Part shown: one piece after another, positions 17,534 to 26,381 of the stretch | How the letters are laid out: each line of letters begins with the position of its first letter | How positions within the stretch are numbered: the stretch's first letter is position 1 | Source: Pseudomonas sp. SST3 | Lineage (GTDB): Bacteria; Pseudomonadota; Gammaproteobacteria; Pseudomonadales; Pseudomonadaceae | Assembly (NCBI RefSeq): GCF_003325755.1 | Contig: NZ_QORI02000024.1 | Coordinates: forward strand, 1 to 55,142 | Length of the DNA: 55,142 bases | Direction: 5' to 3' | Translations under genes and position numbers: made by a program | The notes under the pieces: generated by a model | Database searches by the model: none | The model's input: the letters and a program-made list of their open reading frames with translations, nothing else | Told to the model about the DNA's origin: nothing

Positions 17534-19465
17534 TCACTCCAGCCCCAGCGCGTCGGCAACCGCTGCCCATGGCAGGTATTTGTAGTTCTGTGCACCTTCG
17601 GGCATACGCTTGCGGCCGTCCTGCACCACCAGCATGCCGCGGCTCCAGATACCGCCAAGGTTGGCGGAGGTGACTTCCAGCCCATCGGTTTCCGACGCGC
17701 CATCGATACCGCGCTCGGCATTCAAACCGACGCGGAACGCGCCACGAACGGCGTAAGGCGCGGCGGCATCGAGCACCAGGTAGCTGTCATTGCCCTGGCT
17801 CGAGATCACCAAATAGCTGGCCTTTTCACCCCTGTAGATCGCCAGCCCCTCGACATCGTCATGCAATGGGCCGCCGACACCGATGACCTTTTCCAGCTTC
17901 GCCGACGCATCGCCACGGGCATCCAGCGTCCAGACCGCCTCGTCTTCCTCGCCCACGAAAAGACGTTGAGTGCGATCATCGGCCACGCAACCCTCGGGTT
18001 GGCTGGCGACCTTGAACTCCCGCATCAGCTCCCCGCGCGGCGCGCCGCTGGAACCATCCAGGCGGTACTGCAGAAAGGTGCCGTCCTTGTCGTTGGCGAT
18101 GGCATGGATGGCGCCGTGGCGGTCCTTGAACATGCACAGGCCGTAGATATCGGTGATCGGCGTGGCGATCTGGCCGATGTCGCTCACTTGCCCGCTCATG
18201 GGATCGATGGCGAACAGGTGCAGGCTGTTTTGATCGCGGTTGCTGCCTACTGCGAGATCGATCTGCTTGCCGCCAAGGACAAAGCCGGTGCGCACATCCA
18301 CGTTGTTCAATCGCCCGACGGGCAAGTATTGGAGCTGCTTGCCGGCCAGGTCGTACACACCGAGCCCTCCCTTCTTGTCGGTACCCAGCACACGGCTTCT
18401 GGTCCGGTCCTTGGCATTGACCCAGATCGCCGGGTCATCGGCTGCATCCCCCAGGTGCGGCACCGGGTCGGTCTGGACCTGAGCCGGCAGCACCGGAATG
18501 ACAGGCGTCGCGGTGGGCACTGGAGGCTGCCAATCCAGACGAGCCGGGTGGGCGCCACGCTCATCGGTCAGCAGCAGCTCGATGCCACGCTCGGTCGATC
18601 GGGCGCTGATCTGCTCGGGCTCGTCGAAGCCTTCTAGCGGTATTACCGAATGGCTACGCCAGCTGTCGGCGTCTCGCCCATAGAGGTGCAGCGCGCTGGC
18701 TTCGGGATCCAGCGCAAGCAATCCGCCCGGCACCAGTGCCATGCCGGCAGCGGCCTCAGCGATCCCACCGAACGGCTGAACCATATCCACGGGTTGGCGT
18801 ACGAGCGGTGCCTCAGCATCCGCCGCGTAACGCCAGAGTCCCACGCCTTCTTCGTTGACGATCAGCTCGCCGGTTTGATCATCCACCTGGCAGTAACCGC
18901 TTTCCGGCGGCAGGCTCAGGCCGCGCACGCGCTGCGGCGTCGCAACTGGGCGCATGTCGGCGGCGACCAGCCATTGCTCGCCGATGCCTTCTTCACCGAC
19001 CAGAAAAAGGAAGCTGTTGCGCGCCGCGTCGCGGAACAGGCACAGCCCCTCGATGGCGAAATCCGTCCGCGGGATATACAACGGCTGGCTCCAGCGATGC
19101 AGCCGGTCGAGCCCCAGCAGCACGGCCTGTTGCTGCTTGCGGTCGAGGGTTGCGATCAACATGCCCTGCGCACCGACACGATGATCCAGGCCTTCGAAGC
19201 GGCCTTTGAAATCGCTGATTACCGCGCCCTTGGCGTCGAGTATCTGCAGGCCGCGCGAGTCCGGCCGAACCACCAGTCGAGAAGCGTCCTGCCAGAAGCC
19301 TGTTTCTGAAATCAGCTGCGCGCTCTGCGCTTCCAGCGGAGTTGAAGCCGCGATGCTCAGGCTCGGCGCCGTCTGCTTGCCAGACTCGACGCCCGCTCCG
19401 GACTGACAGGCCGCGAGCGCAATGCAGAGGCTCAGCAACATGGGTTTATGCAAAGTCATGTACAT
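17534..19465 (-). CDS. Dual-domain beta-propeller phytase lipoprotein
   Basis: A 643-residue lipoprotein with lipobox LAAC (Cys20). The C-terminal half (about 340-643) carries the signature motifs of beta-propeller phytases: DAADDPAIW (340-348) and NNVDVR (387-392), which bind calcium and phosphate. Later it has DGTFLQYRLD and SETDGLEVT. The N-terminal half (about 35-330) repeats the propeller pattern (EGLCLFRD, VDDQTGELIVNEEGVGLWRY) but lacks DDPAIW and NNVDVR, so it is probably non-catalytic. The enzyme should hydrolyse phytate to lower inositol phosphates at the cell envelope. It lies 85 bases after the receptor gene. Confidence 0.9.
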   Translation of the reverse strand: MYMTLHKPMLLSLCIALAACQSGAGVESGKQTAPSLSIAASTPLEAQSAQLISETGFWQDASRLVVRPDSRGLQILDAKGAVISDFKGRFEGLDHRVGAQGMLIATLDRKQQQAVLLGLDRLHRWSQPLYIPRTDFAIEGLCLFRDAARNSFLFLVGEEGIGEQWLVAADMRPVATPQRVRGLSLPPESGYCQVDDQTGELIVNEEGVGLWRYAADAEAPLVRQPVDMVQPFGGIAEAAAGMALVPGGLLALDPEASALHLYGRDADSWRSHSVIPLEGFDEPEQISARSTERGIELLLTDERGAHPARLDWQPPVPTATPVIPVLPAQVQTDPVPHLGDAADDPAIWVNAKDRTRSRVLGTDKKGGLGVYDLAGKQLQYLPVGRLNNVDVRTGFVLGGKQIDLAVGSNRDQNSLHLFAIDPMSGQVSDIGQIATPITDIYGLCMFKDRHGAIHAIANDKDGTFLQYRLDGSSGAPRGELMREFKVASQPEGCVADDRTQRLFVGEEDEAVWTLDARGDASAKLEKVIGVGGPLHDDVEGLAIYRGEKASYLVISSQGNDSYLVLDAAAPYAVRGAFRVGLNAERGIDGASETDGLEVTSANLGGIWSRGMLVVQDGRKRMPEGAQNYKYLPWAAVADALGLE

Positions 19466-19550
19466 GGTTTTTCCAATCAGCAGCCGCTGGCCGCCACCGC
19501 TCTGAAAGGGGAACAGCGCGGAGACGGGGCGGCGAATAAGTCGAAAAGGG

Positions 19551-22031
19551 TCAGAAGTGCGTCAGGGTCAGGCCGAGCTTGTAGGTCGGACCGTATTCCT
19601 CGTACTGGGCGTTGAAGTTGCTGCGCCCGGTGTAGACGAAGTAGGACTCGTCCGTGAGGTTCAACGCCTCGAGCGTCACCTGCAGGTTCGGCGTGATGAA
19701 ATAGCCGGCCTTTAAGTCCAGGAACAGCTGATCGTCGGCGTAGAGGTCGTGGGCTTCATCGTCGATGCCGGCCACTTCGGCCAGGTACTCGGATTTGTAG
19801 TTGGCGGCCAGACGCATGTTGAACACGTCGTTTTCCCAGCCGACCATCAGATTCCCGACGGTATCGGAGTGGTTCGGCAGGTCGATGCTGCGACTGCTGC
19901 CCTGCCCTTCGATCTCTGCATCGGATTTGCTGAAGGTGGCGTTGGCGCCCAGCAGCACGCCATTCCAGGGTGCCGGTAGCCAATCGAGCTTCTGCGAATA
20001 AGCCAACTCGACACCGTAGAGCTTGGCGCTGCTGCCGTTCTCGAAGCTCAGCGCTTCGTCGAATCCGGTCCATTGGCCCGTGCCGGCCAGATCGGTGTTG
20101 TAGATGAAGTTGTCGATGTCCTTGTAGAAGAGGTAAGCCGACACGGCGCCCGCGCGGCCCATGTAGTGCTCGATGCCCAGGTCGTAGTTCATCGATTCCA
20201 GCGGCTTGAGGTCCGGGTTGCCGAACTCCGCATCTTCGCCATCGATGACGAAGCCAGGCGCCAGCTGCTCGAACGTCGGACGCACCACGGTATTGGTCCA
20301 GGCCGCCCGGACAAAGGTATCGGGCGTCAGCTCATAGCGCGCATGCAAACCCGGCAGCCAGTGGTCGTAACGGTTGTCGCTGGATACGGCTTCGAACTCA
20401 CCGTCGCGCAGGCCGGTGCCCTTGGCGCTGAACTCGGTGCCCTCATAGCGCAGCCCGGCGATGATGCGCCATTTGTCCAGGTCCACGGTGTTCATGAAAT
20501 ACGCAGCGTTGATGTCTTCGCTCATGTCGAAGTCGCCGATGCGCGACTCCTCGTCATCGTAGAACTCGCTCGCGTCCAGCCCGCCGATCAAGCCTTCCAG
20601 CCCGCCGGCACTGATTCCCGAGCCGAAGCGGCCTAGGGCATAGTCGACCTTACCGCTCTGAAAGTCGGCCAGGGTCAGGTCGTCGAAATCGTCGTAGGCC
20701 CAGATCTCGGCGTCATTGGTCTTGTCGCGTCGGCTGAGCTTGCCACCGAACTTGAGCTGGGAGGCGTAGCCCTGGATGTCGTAATCGCGGGCCAGATCCA
20801 GGCGGACGTTCTTTTCCTTGTCGCGGGCGTCGCTCTTCTCCCATTCCACCTCGTCGAGTTCGAAGCTGGCTGGATCATAGAAGGACGGATCGACGGTCAG
20901 CCGTGGCTTGCCCGTGCTCGAGAAACCGACGTCGGTGAAGTCACCTTCGAAGGTCGCGCTGGAAATGCCGCCCGGGTTGCGCTCGCGGGCCTCGCTGTAG
21001 CCGACCTGACCGCTGAGGGTCCAGAGGCCCATCATGCGTTCGCCGCCGAACACGTAGGACTGAATGGTCTGGGTTTCCTCGCGTGACTTCAGCTCACGCC
21101 AGCCCTCGGCATCGCCCAGTTCACCGGCCAGTTGCGCATCTTCGAATTCGACGCCGGCTGCGTTGCGAGTCTCGGTGTCCTTGAAGCGGCTGTACAACGT
21201 GCGCAGGTAGTAGCTGCTGAGGTCGTCCGGCTGGTAATCGAAGTTCAGGCCAAATCCGGTGCGCTCGCGGGTGATCTCGTAGTCACGCTGCTCGAATTCT
21301 TCCAGCCGGGCGCCGTCTTCGAAATCCCAGGCGCCACCGGTTTCCACGTTGTCCGAACCGAAGTCGCGGTCCTGCCAGCTCAGTGCCGCGGCCACGCCGA
21401 AGTTGTCGACGCCATCGCCCAGGCTGAAGCGGTTGCTGATGGCACCGGAGAATTTCGGGCTGGTCTTGCCGACGTTCTCGTCGTAGCTGGCTTCGGTGCT
21501 GAGGCTGTAAAACAGGCCGTCGTGGTCGAAGGCAGACAGGCTCTCCACCTCTATGGTGCCGCCCAGGGAGTTGGCGTCCATGTCTGGTGTGAGGGTCTTG
21601 ACCACCGAAAGCGACTGCACCAGTTCGGACGGCAGCACATCCAGCGCCACCGCGCGCCGGCCACTTTCCGGTGAGGGCACCAGGGTGCCGTTGATGGTGA
21701 CGCTGTTGAGGTCCGGCGCGATGCCGCGCACGCTGACGAAGCGGCCTTCACCCTGATCGCGCTCCACAGACAGGCCTGGGATGCGCTGCAAGGCTTCAGC
21801 GGCGTTGTCGTCCGGCAGCTGGCCGATGCCATCGGAATGGACCACGCTTTTCACGCTGTCGGAGCTGCGCTGTTCCCTCAATGCCTCGTCGATGCTGACG
21901 GCCTGGCCGATCACCTCGACGTGCTCCATGACAAGCGGCTCCTCGGCCCAGGCCGAACCGGCACTCACGGCCAGGGCCAGCAGGCTGATGCGGAATCCTG
22001 CATGGCGGATGCCGCTGCGGTATGTGCTCAT
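19551..22031 (-). CDS. TonB-dependent outer-membrane receptor, phytase-linked
   Basis: An 826-residue receptor with a signal peptide (ISLLALAVSAGSAWA), a TonB-box-like VEVIG soon after it, a plug domain (about 40-165, with AEALQRIPGLSVERDQGEGR and FVSVRGIAPDLNSVTINGT), and a 22-strand-type barrel ending YKLGLTLTHF. The plug is of the TonB-Xanth-Caul type found with polymer or conjugate substrates. The ATG at 22031 has GGGGGAT upstream; a TTG six bases before it is less likely. It is the first gene of the cluster, so its substrate is probably phytate or the products of the adjacent phytase. The substrate is an inference. Confidence 0.9.
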   Translation of the reverse strand: MSTYRSGIRHAGFRISLLALAVSAGSAWAEEPLVMEHVEVIGQAVSIDEALREQRSSDSVKSVVHSDGIGQLPDDNAAEALQRIPGLSVERDQGEGRFVSVRGIAPDLNSVTINGTLVPSPESGRRAVALDVLPSELVQSLSVVKTLTPDMDANSLGGTIEVESLSAFDHDGLFYSLSTEASYDENVGKTSPKFSGAISNRFSLGDGVDNFGVAAALSWQDRDFGSDNVETGGAWDFEDGARLEEFEQRDYEITRERTGFGLNFDYQPDDLSSYYLRTLYSRFKDTETRNAAGVEFEDAQLAGELGDAEGWRELKSREETQTIQSYVFGGERMMGLWTLSGQVGYSEARERNPGGISSATFEGDFTDVGFSSTGKPRLTVDPSFYDPASFELDEVEWEKSDARDKEKNVRLDLARDYDIQGYASQLKFGGKLSRRDKTNDAEIWAYDDFDDLTLADFQSGKVDYALGRFGSGISAGGLEGLIGGLDASEFYDDEESRIGDFDMSEDINAAYFMNTVDLDKWRIIAGLRYEGTEFSAKGTGLRDGEFEAVSSDNRYDHWLPGLHARYELTPDTFVRAAWTNTVVRPTFEQLAPGFVIDGEDAEFGNPDLKPLESMNYDLGIEHYMGRAGAVSAYLFYKDIDNFIYNTDLAGTGQWTGFDEALSFENGSSAKLYGVELAYSQKLDWLPAPWNGVLLGANATFSKSDAEIEGQGSSRSIDLPNHSDTVGNLMVGWENDVFNMRLAANYKSEYLAEVAGIDDEAHDLYADDQLFLDLKAGYFITPNLQVTLEALNLTDESYFVYTGRSNFNAQYEEYGPTYKLGLTLTHF

Positions 22032-22097
22032 GAACAATCCCCCGAACGCTGATTACCGGGTCCATCCCGGAACTGCAGCGGACGGTAGGGTCGGGAT

Positions 22098-22115
22098 ATG
22101 GCGGTTCTGTGACAG
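22098..22115 (-). promoter_or_regulatory. Candidate Pho box upstream of the receptor gene
   Basis: Read on the minus strand, the site is CTGTCAC-AGAA-CCGCCAT: two 7-base direct half-sites with a 4-base spacer, as in Pho boxes (CTGTCAT repeats). The first half matches 6 of 7 and the second 5 of 7. It ends 67 bases before the receptor ATG, a usable promoter distance. The -10 region after it is weak. I would expect PhoB control of the whole cluster, but this is a by-eye match. Confidence 0.4.
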
Positions 22116-22215
22116 GGGTTGGTGGTGGGGCGGCAGACTGGGCTTGTTGGGGTGGTTTTGGGAATTGGGTGAGCCGATATGACCCGCCTCCGGCTCGGGA
22201 CGCAGCGCTCAACCC

Positions 22216-22283
22216 GTAGGGTGGGCTTTAGCCCACCACAAGCACATCGCCGCTCCGTCACGGTGGGCTGAAGCCCACCCTAC
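22216..22283. repeat. REP-type inverted pair (REPIN-like)
   Basis: GTAGGGTGGGCTTTAGCCCA (from 22216) and its near inverse GGTGGGCTGAAGCCCACCCT (from 22262) flank a 24-base loop. Each unit also folds on itself (GGTGGGCT/AGCCCACC). This is the arrangement of REPIN elements mobilised by REP transposases in Pseudomonas. It lies upstream of the candidate Pho box. Confidence 0.75.
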
Positions 22284-22377
22284 GCTGCTGATATGACCTG
22301 TTCTGGTGACCGCGGGGTGAAGCATTGGTGGGAGCGCGGTTCGTGCCGCTGCCCGTTTCAGTACGATCTGGAACGCT

Positions 22378-22401
22378 GGTTTCGCCCTGCTGGGCGAAAC
22401 C
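22378..22401. repeat. Perfect 10-base inverted repeat (hairpin)
   Basis: GGTTTCGCCC and GGGCGAAACC flank TGCT, forming a perfect hairpin in the 540-base region between the receptor and the GGDEF gene. It has no T-run. It may be another short interspersed repeat. The rest of 22032-22574 has no gene that I can support. Confidence 0.6.
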
Positions 22402-22574
22402 AAGCCCTCAAACAACCCAAAAACAGGCCTCATACCTAAAACGATCTAACTCTGCTTTTAAACCTACCCCAAAAAAGCAGTGAGCCAATTCAACCCCCAC
22501 CCCATTCATCCAACCGTCACATTCATCTGTTTCCGTGCCCTCACGCACTGGCGCGACCTCGCCACGGAGACCCG

Positions 22575-23489
22575 ATGAAATCCCTGCTGAAACTCCACAC
22601 CTTCACCTTGATCGGCCTCGCCTTTGCGGCCAACGCCGGTCTGCAGATCTACCTCGCCACAGGTGAAATCAAAACCTGGGCCGAGATCAACTGGATGGAC
22701 GTCGCCGGCGAAGGCGGCTCGGCCGTGCTGGCCCTCGCCTGGCTGATGATGCTGCTGCACAGCCGCCCGGCCGGTCGGGTGACACGACTGCTGGCGCTGG
22801 GCTTGGCCTGCGTGTTCTTTTCCTGGTGGATGGATACCTTGGACGAATTCATCCATTTGCCGGAACTGGCGATTTGGGACAACTGGCTGGAAACCGCACC
22901 GATGCCCATCGGTCTGCTACTGCTGACACTGGGCATCTACCACCTGAACCAGGAACAGCGCGCCATCAGCCAGCAGATGAACAAGCGCGAAAAAGGCTTC
23001 CGCGAGCACCGTCTGTTCGACAAGCTGACCCCGTTGGGTGCCGCAGAATACCTGCGCCAGCAGGTACAGCTGGCACTCGCTCACGCCCAGGCGGAACAGC
23101 AACCCCTGTCGCTAGTGGTCGTGGATCTGGACGACTTCAACGCAATCAACCAGCGCTATGGGCAGGCCGAGGGCGATCAGGTGTTGCAGGCCATGGCGCA
23201 GCTGCTGCTACTCAACCTGCGCCGCCAGGACTTGCTCTGTCGCCTGGCCGGCGACCGCTTCGTGGCGGTATTGCCCAACACCGGCGAAGCCCAGGCCCGA
23301 TTGATCGCCAGCGAACTGCAGCAGGCCGTCGCCAGTCTGGCGCATAAGACCGAGCAGCACGGCGAGCGCGTCCATCTGCGCGCCAGCAGCGCGACGGTCA
23401 TGGCCATCGACGATAACGCCGAACAGCTACTTAAACGCCTAAATCTGAGCCTGGCAAAAACCAAGCAACAGCTGCCACGTTGCGCCTGA
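22575..23489 (+). CDS. GGDEF domain protein with degenerate AGDRF site
   Basis: A 304-residue protein with a membrane N-terminus (about four helices to residue 128), a linker helix, and a GGDEF-fold domain (about 150-300) with VVVDLDDFNAINQRYGQAEG and CRLAGDRFVAVLPNTGEAQA. The catalytic GGDEF motif reads AGDRF: the first Gly is Ala, and the metal-binding Glu is Arg. This should remove diguanylate cyclase activity, so it is likely a c-di-GMP-independent or GTP-binding signalling protein. GGAGA precedes the ATG. The AraC gene follows after nine bases, implying an operon. Confidence 0.88.
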   Translation: MKSLLKLHTFTLIGLAFAANAGLQIYLATGEIKTWAEINWMDVAGEGGSAVLALAWLMMLLHSRPAGRVTRLLALGLACVFFSWWMDTLDEFIHLPELAIWDNWLETAPMPIGLLLLTLGIYHLNQEQRAISQQMNKREKGFREHRLFDKLTPLGAAEYLRQQVQLALAHAQAEQQPLSLVVVDLDDFNAINQRYGQAEGDQVLQAMAQLLLLNLRRQDLLCRLAGDRFVAVLPNTGEAQARLIASELQQAVASLAHKTEQHGERVHLRASSATVMAIDDNAEQLLKRLNLSLAKTKQQLPRCA

Positions 23490-23498
23490 GGACGAGCC

Positions 23499-24524
23499 AT
23501 GGCCCCTGGATACGAATGCGATACGCGCTTCATCGCTGCTCATCATCAGCCAGCCGTGCTGATAGACCTGGCGCTTTCCCGGGGCAGTGACAGCCATCAG
23601 TTATTGCGCGGCAGCGGCCTGTTCTATGAGGACGTCACCAGCGGCCAGGCACGCATCAGCCCCCGACAACTACTGACCCTGATCGGAACGGCGCAGCGGC
23701 TGCTGGATGCAGAGGACAGCAGCTTCCTATTCGGGCAGCGCCTGCTGCCAGGCCACTATGGCGAGGTCAGCCACGCGCTGGCCCACGCCGGTACGTTGCT
23801 GCATGCACTGGAGCAGCTGCAGCACTTCCGGGCGCTGCTGAGCCCGCTGCTGACGCCCCGCCTGTTACTCGACGACAAGCAGGCGCATCTGTACTGGACC
23901 GACAGCTGCGGTGCTCACGAGCAGCAGCAATTCCTTACTGAAGCCAGCCTGACCGCCGTAGTGGCAATGAGCAGACGGCTATCCGGCGAGCGCCTGCCGT
24001 GGCGGTTCCACGTGGCTTATCCACAACCGCGGCACGTCGAGCAATACTGGGTGCACCTGGGTGAGCAGCTGGTTTTCGGCAGCCAGATGACCATGATGAG
24101 CCTGCCCCGCGAATACCTGCACAAACCCTGGCCGAACGCCTCCGCCACGGCTGGACAGGTCGCACATCAGGCGAGCCTCACGCAGCTGCATGGCCTGGGC
24201 TGGAGTGGCAGTTTCATCGATCAACTGTACGACTACCTCTATGCCAACATCCGCGAACCGCTGAACCTGGAGCGGATCGCCCAGGCGTTCGGCACGAGCC
24301 CTGCCTCGCTCAAGCGAAAACTACACAAGCACGGCACCGGCTTTCAGGACCAGCTGGATCAGGTGCGAAAGCATGTGGCGTTGTATCTGTATCAGATGAA
24401 GGGCTATAGCAATGAAGAGGTTGCCAGCTATCTGTGCTTCAACGACACCACCAACTTTCGCCGGTCGTTCAAACGCTGGACCGGGCTGGCTCCCAGCAGG
24501 TTGCGTCAGTTATTTACGCGCTGA
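23499..24524 (+). CDS. AraC family transcriptional regulator
   Basis: A 341-residue regulator with an N-terminal sensing region of the 'arabinose-binding AraC' type (RGSGLFYEDVTSGQARISPR) and a C-terminal double helix-turn-helix (about 240-338): LNLERIAQAFGTSPASLKRK, then SNEEVASYLCFNDTTNFRRS and FKRWTGLAPSRLR. TGAGGA precedes the ATG. It follows the degenerate GGDEF gene by nine bases, so the two probably act in one signalling unit. The target genes and ligand are unknown. Confidence 0.9.
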   Translation: MAPGYECDTRFIAAHHQPAVLIDLALSRGSDSHQLLRGSGLFYEDVTSGQARISPRQLLTLIGTAQRLLDAEDSSFLFGQRLLPGHYGEVSHALAHAGTLLHALEQLQHFRALLSPLLTPRLLLDDKQAHLYWTDSCGAHEQQQFLTEASLTAVVAMSRRLSGERLPWRFHVAYPQPRHVEQYWVHLGEQLVFGSQMTMMSLPREYLHKPWPNASATAGQVAHQASLTQLHGLGWSGSFIDQLYDYLYANIREPLNLERIAQAFGTSPASLKRKLHKHGTGFQDQLDQVRKHVALYLYQMKGYSNEEVASYLCFNDTTNFRRSFKRWTGLAPSRLRQLFTR

Positions 24525-24555
24525 GTTGCTCTATCGCATGGCCGCGCTAATGGCG

Positions 24556-24741
24556 CTACGGTTCAGCACGAGTTTCGGCGCCACTGAGGTCCGGCCCTCC
24601 GACAGGAGGAACCTGTGCTGGATCAGTTTCGCTCTTGGTCTGGCGACGTTCCAACGTTGCGAATGCGCGGCGCAGCAACCAGCCCGCTATGCCAGCCACC
24701 GTCAGGAATGCGATTAGCACCGGTATGGCCTGTTCGTTCAT
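24556..24741 (-). CDS. Small single-helix membrane protein (hypothetical)
   Basis: A possible 61-residue protein beginning MNEQAIPVLIAFLTVAGIAG, one membrane helix followed by an Arg-rich stretch (LLRRAFATLERRQ) and a Pro/Gly tail. GAGG lies about eight bases before the ATG. The positive-inside pattern and ribosome site favour a real gene. I do not recognise a family. It converges on the AraC gene. Confidence 0.5.
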   Translation of the reverse strand: MNEQAIPVLIAFLTVAGIAGWLLRRAFATLERRQTKSETDPAQVPPVGGPDLSGAETRAEP

Positions 24742-24942
24742 TGCGCGTGCCTCAATCGTTGGAAAGCCTCGCGGTCGCGATGGCTAATTGATACTACCGA
24801 TCATCCATGCGGGTGCCAACGGCGCGCCATCAGCACTGCACAATGCTCGGACGGGTGGTTGGCTGGAGATTTGATCGAATCGGCTTGTTGCTGGTCCTAG
24901 TCCAAACCATCGAACGACTCCAGACAGCAATGGGGAAGCCAC

Positions 24943-25110
24943 ATGCACCGGGACTACGTCAGGCAATACCATCAGTTGCGCACCCACATCGAGCGCATGC
25001 TCAATCGTGGCGCCGTAATCGCTGAGAGAACGCCACTCACCATCAGACGTGGGGATGAGTTTTTTCGAGTCTCATGCGGAATGCTGATCAGCGAGCACAC
25101 CCCAAACTGA
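24943..25110 (+). CDS. Possible small ORF (55 residues), hypothetical
   Basis: An ATG preceded by GGGGAAG opens a 55-codon frame starting MHRDYVRQYHQLRTHIERML and ending SEHTPN, basic and helix-prone at the start. It lies in the roughly 760-base region between the AraC gene and the dehydrogenase gene. I see no other gene on the plus strand there, and 25111-25285 looks empty. No family is recognised and the call is tentative. Confidence 0.3.
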   Translation: MHRDYVRQYHQLRTHIERMLNRGAVIAERTPLTIRRGDEFFRVSCGMLISEHTPN

Positions 25111-25285
25111 CCAGCGAAAAGACCATTCGGGAAGCCGCCTCGGGCACGCAACGGCCGCACGATGCAGAGAATTTTACAGCCGGCGATGGGGAACTGGCTG
25201 TGCCACCGTCGAGTGAACGTCCTCAGTAGACTGGCGGAAACGACCCATCAGCAACGATGAGGCACCGCAAGATCGGTCGTTCCCC

Positions 25286-26284
25286 TCACAGCCGCTCGTC
25301 GACAGCTACCCGATGCAGGGTTCCGCTACCCTGTTCGAACACGCTGATATTGGCCAAGGTGGTCTCGGCAATATTCGTCAGCGCCTCAGTGGTGAAGAAC
25401 GCCTGGTGGCCGGTGATCAACACGTTGGGAAAGGTCGTCAGACGCATGAACAGGTCATCGCTGATCACTCGCTGGGACAGGTCCTGAAAGAACAACTGCT
25501 CTTCCTCTTCGTATACATCCAGTCCCAGCCGGCCGATTTTTCCGCTCTTGAGCGCGTCGATGACGGCCTGGGTGTCCACCACCCGCCCGCGACCGGTATT
25601 GATCAGCACGACGCCATCCTTCATCCGCGCAATTGCCTGGGCATCGATCAGGTGATGAGTTTCCGGGGTGAGCGGGCAATGCAGCGAAATGATATCGGCT
25701 TCAGCCAGCAGCGCATCCAGTGACACGTATTGCACGAATGGCCTGGCATCTGAAGGTGGACACGGATCGCTGGCCAGCACAGTGCAACCGAAACCGTGCA
25801 TGATATCGGCGAAGATCAACCCTATCTTGCCGGTACCAACCACGCCAACGGTCTTGCCGTACAGATCGAATCCCAGCAGCCCATCCAGCGAGAAGTTGCC
25901 CTCACGTACCCGGTTGTAGGCACGAAACGTCATGCGGTTGAGGCTCAACAGCAAGGCCACCGCGTGCTCCGCCACGGCATGCGGTGAATACGCCGGTACG
26001 CGCACCACCGTCATGCCGAGCCGCTCCGCCTCGGGCACGTCGACATTATTGAAGCCTGCCGAGCGCAACGCGATCAGCTCGGTACCGTTGGCCCGCAGCA
26101 GCTGCAGTACCTCGCGATCCAGCTTGTCATTGACGAAGGCGCAGATACCTCTGAAGCCAGCGGCCAGCGGCGCTGTTTCGACAGTCAGCCTCGGATCGAG
26201 ATAGACCAGCTCATGTCGCGCCTGGTTGGCTTGGTCAAGAAAACGGCGGTCATAGGGTTTGGTGCTAAATACTGCGATGCGCAT
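25286..26284 (-). CDS. ldhA: D-isomer 2-hydroxyacid dehydrogenase, LdhA-like
   Basis: A 332-residue protein of the D-lactate dehydrogenase type: N-terminal [20 protein letters not shown], the catalytic Arg in [10 protein letters not shown], the NAD site [16 protein letters not shown] (GxGxxG), [19 protein letters not shown], and the catalytic His in [14 protein letters not shown]. It matches the fermentative LdhA that reduces pyruvate to D-lactate with NADH. The start at 26284 has AGGAGG seven bases upstream; the open frame extends 30 codons further without support. It lies 97 bases downstream of the GMC small-subunit gene. Confidence 0.9.
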   Translation of the reverse strand: MRIAVFSTKPYDRRFLDQANQARHELVYLDPRLTVETAPLAAGFRGICAFVNDKLDREVLQLLRANGTELIALRSAGFNNVDVPEAERLGMTVVRVPAYSPHAVAEHAVALLLSLNRMTFRAYNRVREGNFSLDGLLGFDLYGKTVGVVGTGKIGLIFADIMHGFGCTVLASDPCPPSDARPFVQYVSLDALLAEADIISLHCPLTPETHHLIDAQAIARMKDGVVLINTGRGRVVDTQAVIDALKSGKIGRLGLDVYEEEEQLFFQDLSQRVISDDLFMRLTTFPNVLITGHQAFFTTEALTNIAETTLANISVFEQGSGTLHRVAVDERL

Positions 26285-26381
26285 GGGCTCGCCTCCTGGG
26301 ACGATGACTGAGCGGATTGCCCTACCGCGCAGCTTCCCTTTAGCGACCTGAGGAGCCAAGGCTAGCAGAGGCAACGTTAAG

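Noticed and set aside
22290..22315. Second possible Pho box (ATGACC...GTGACC)
   Set aside because: The half-sites match poorly, and the position is more than 250 bases from the receptor start.
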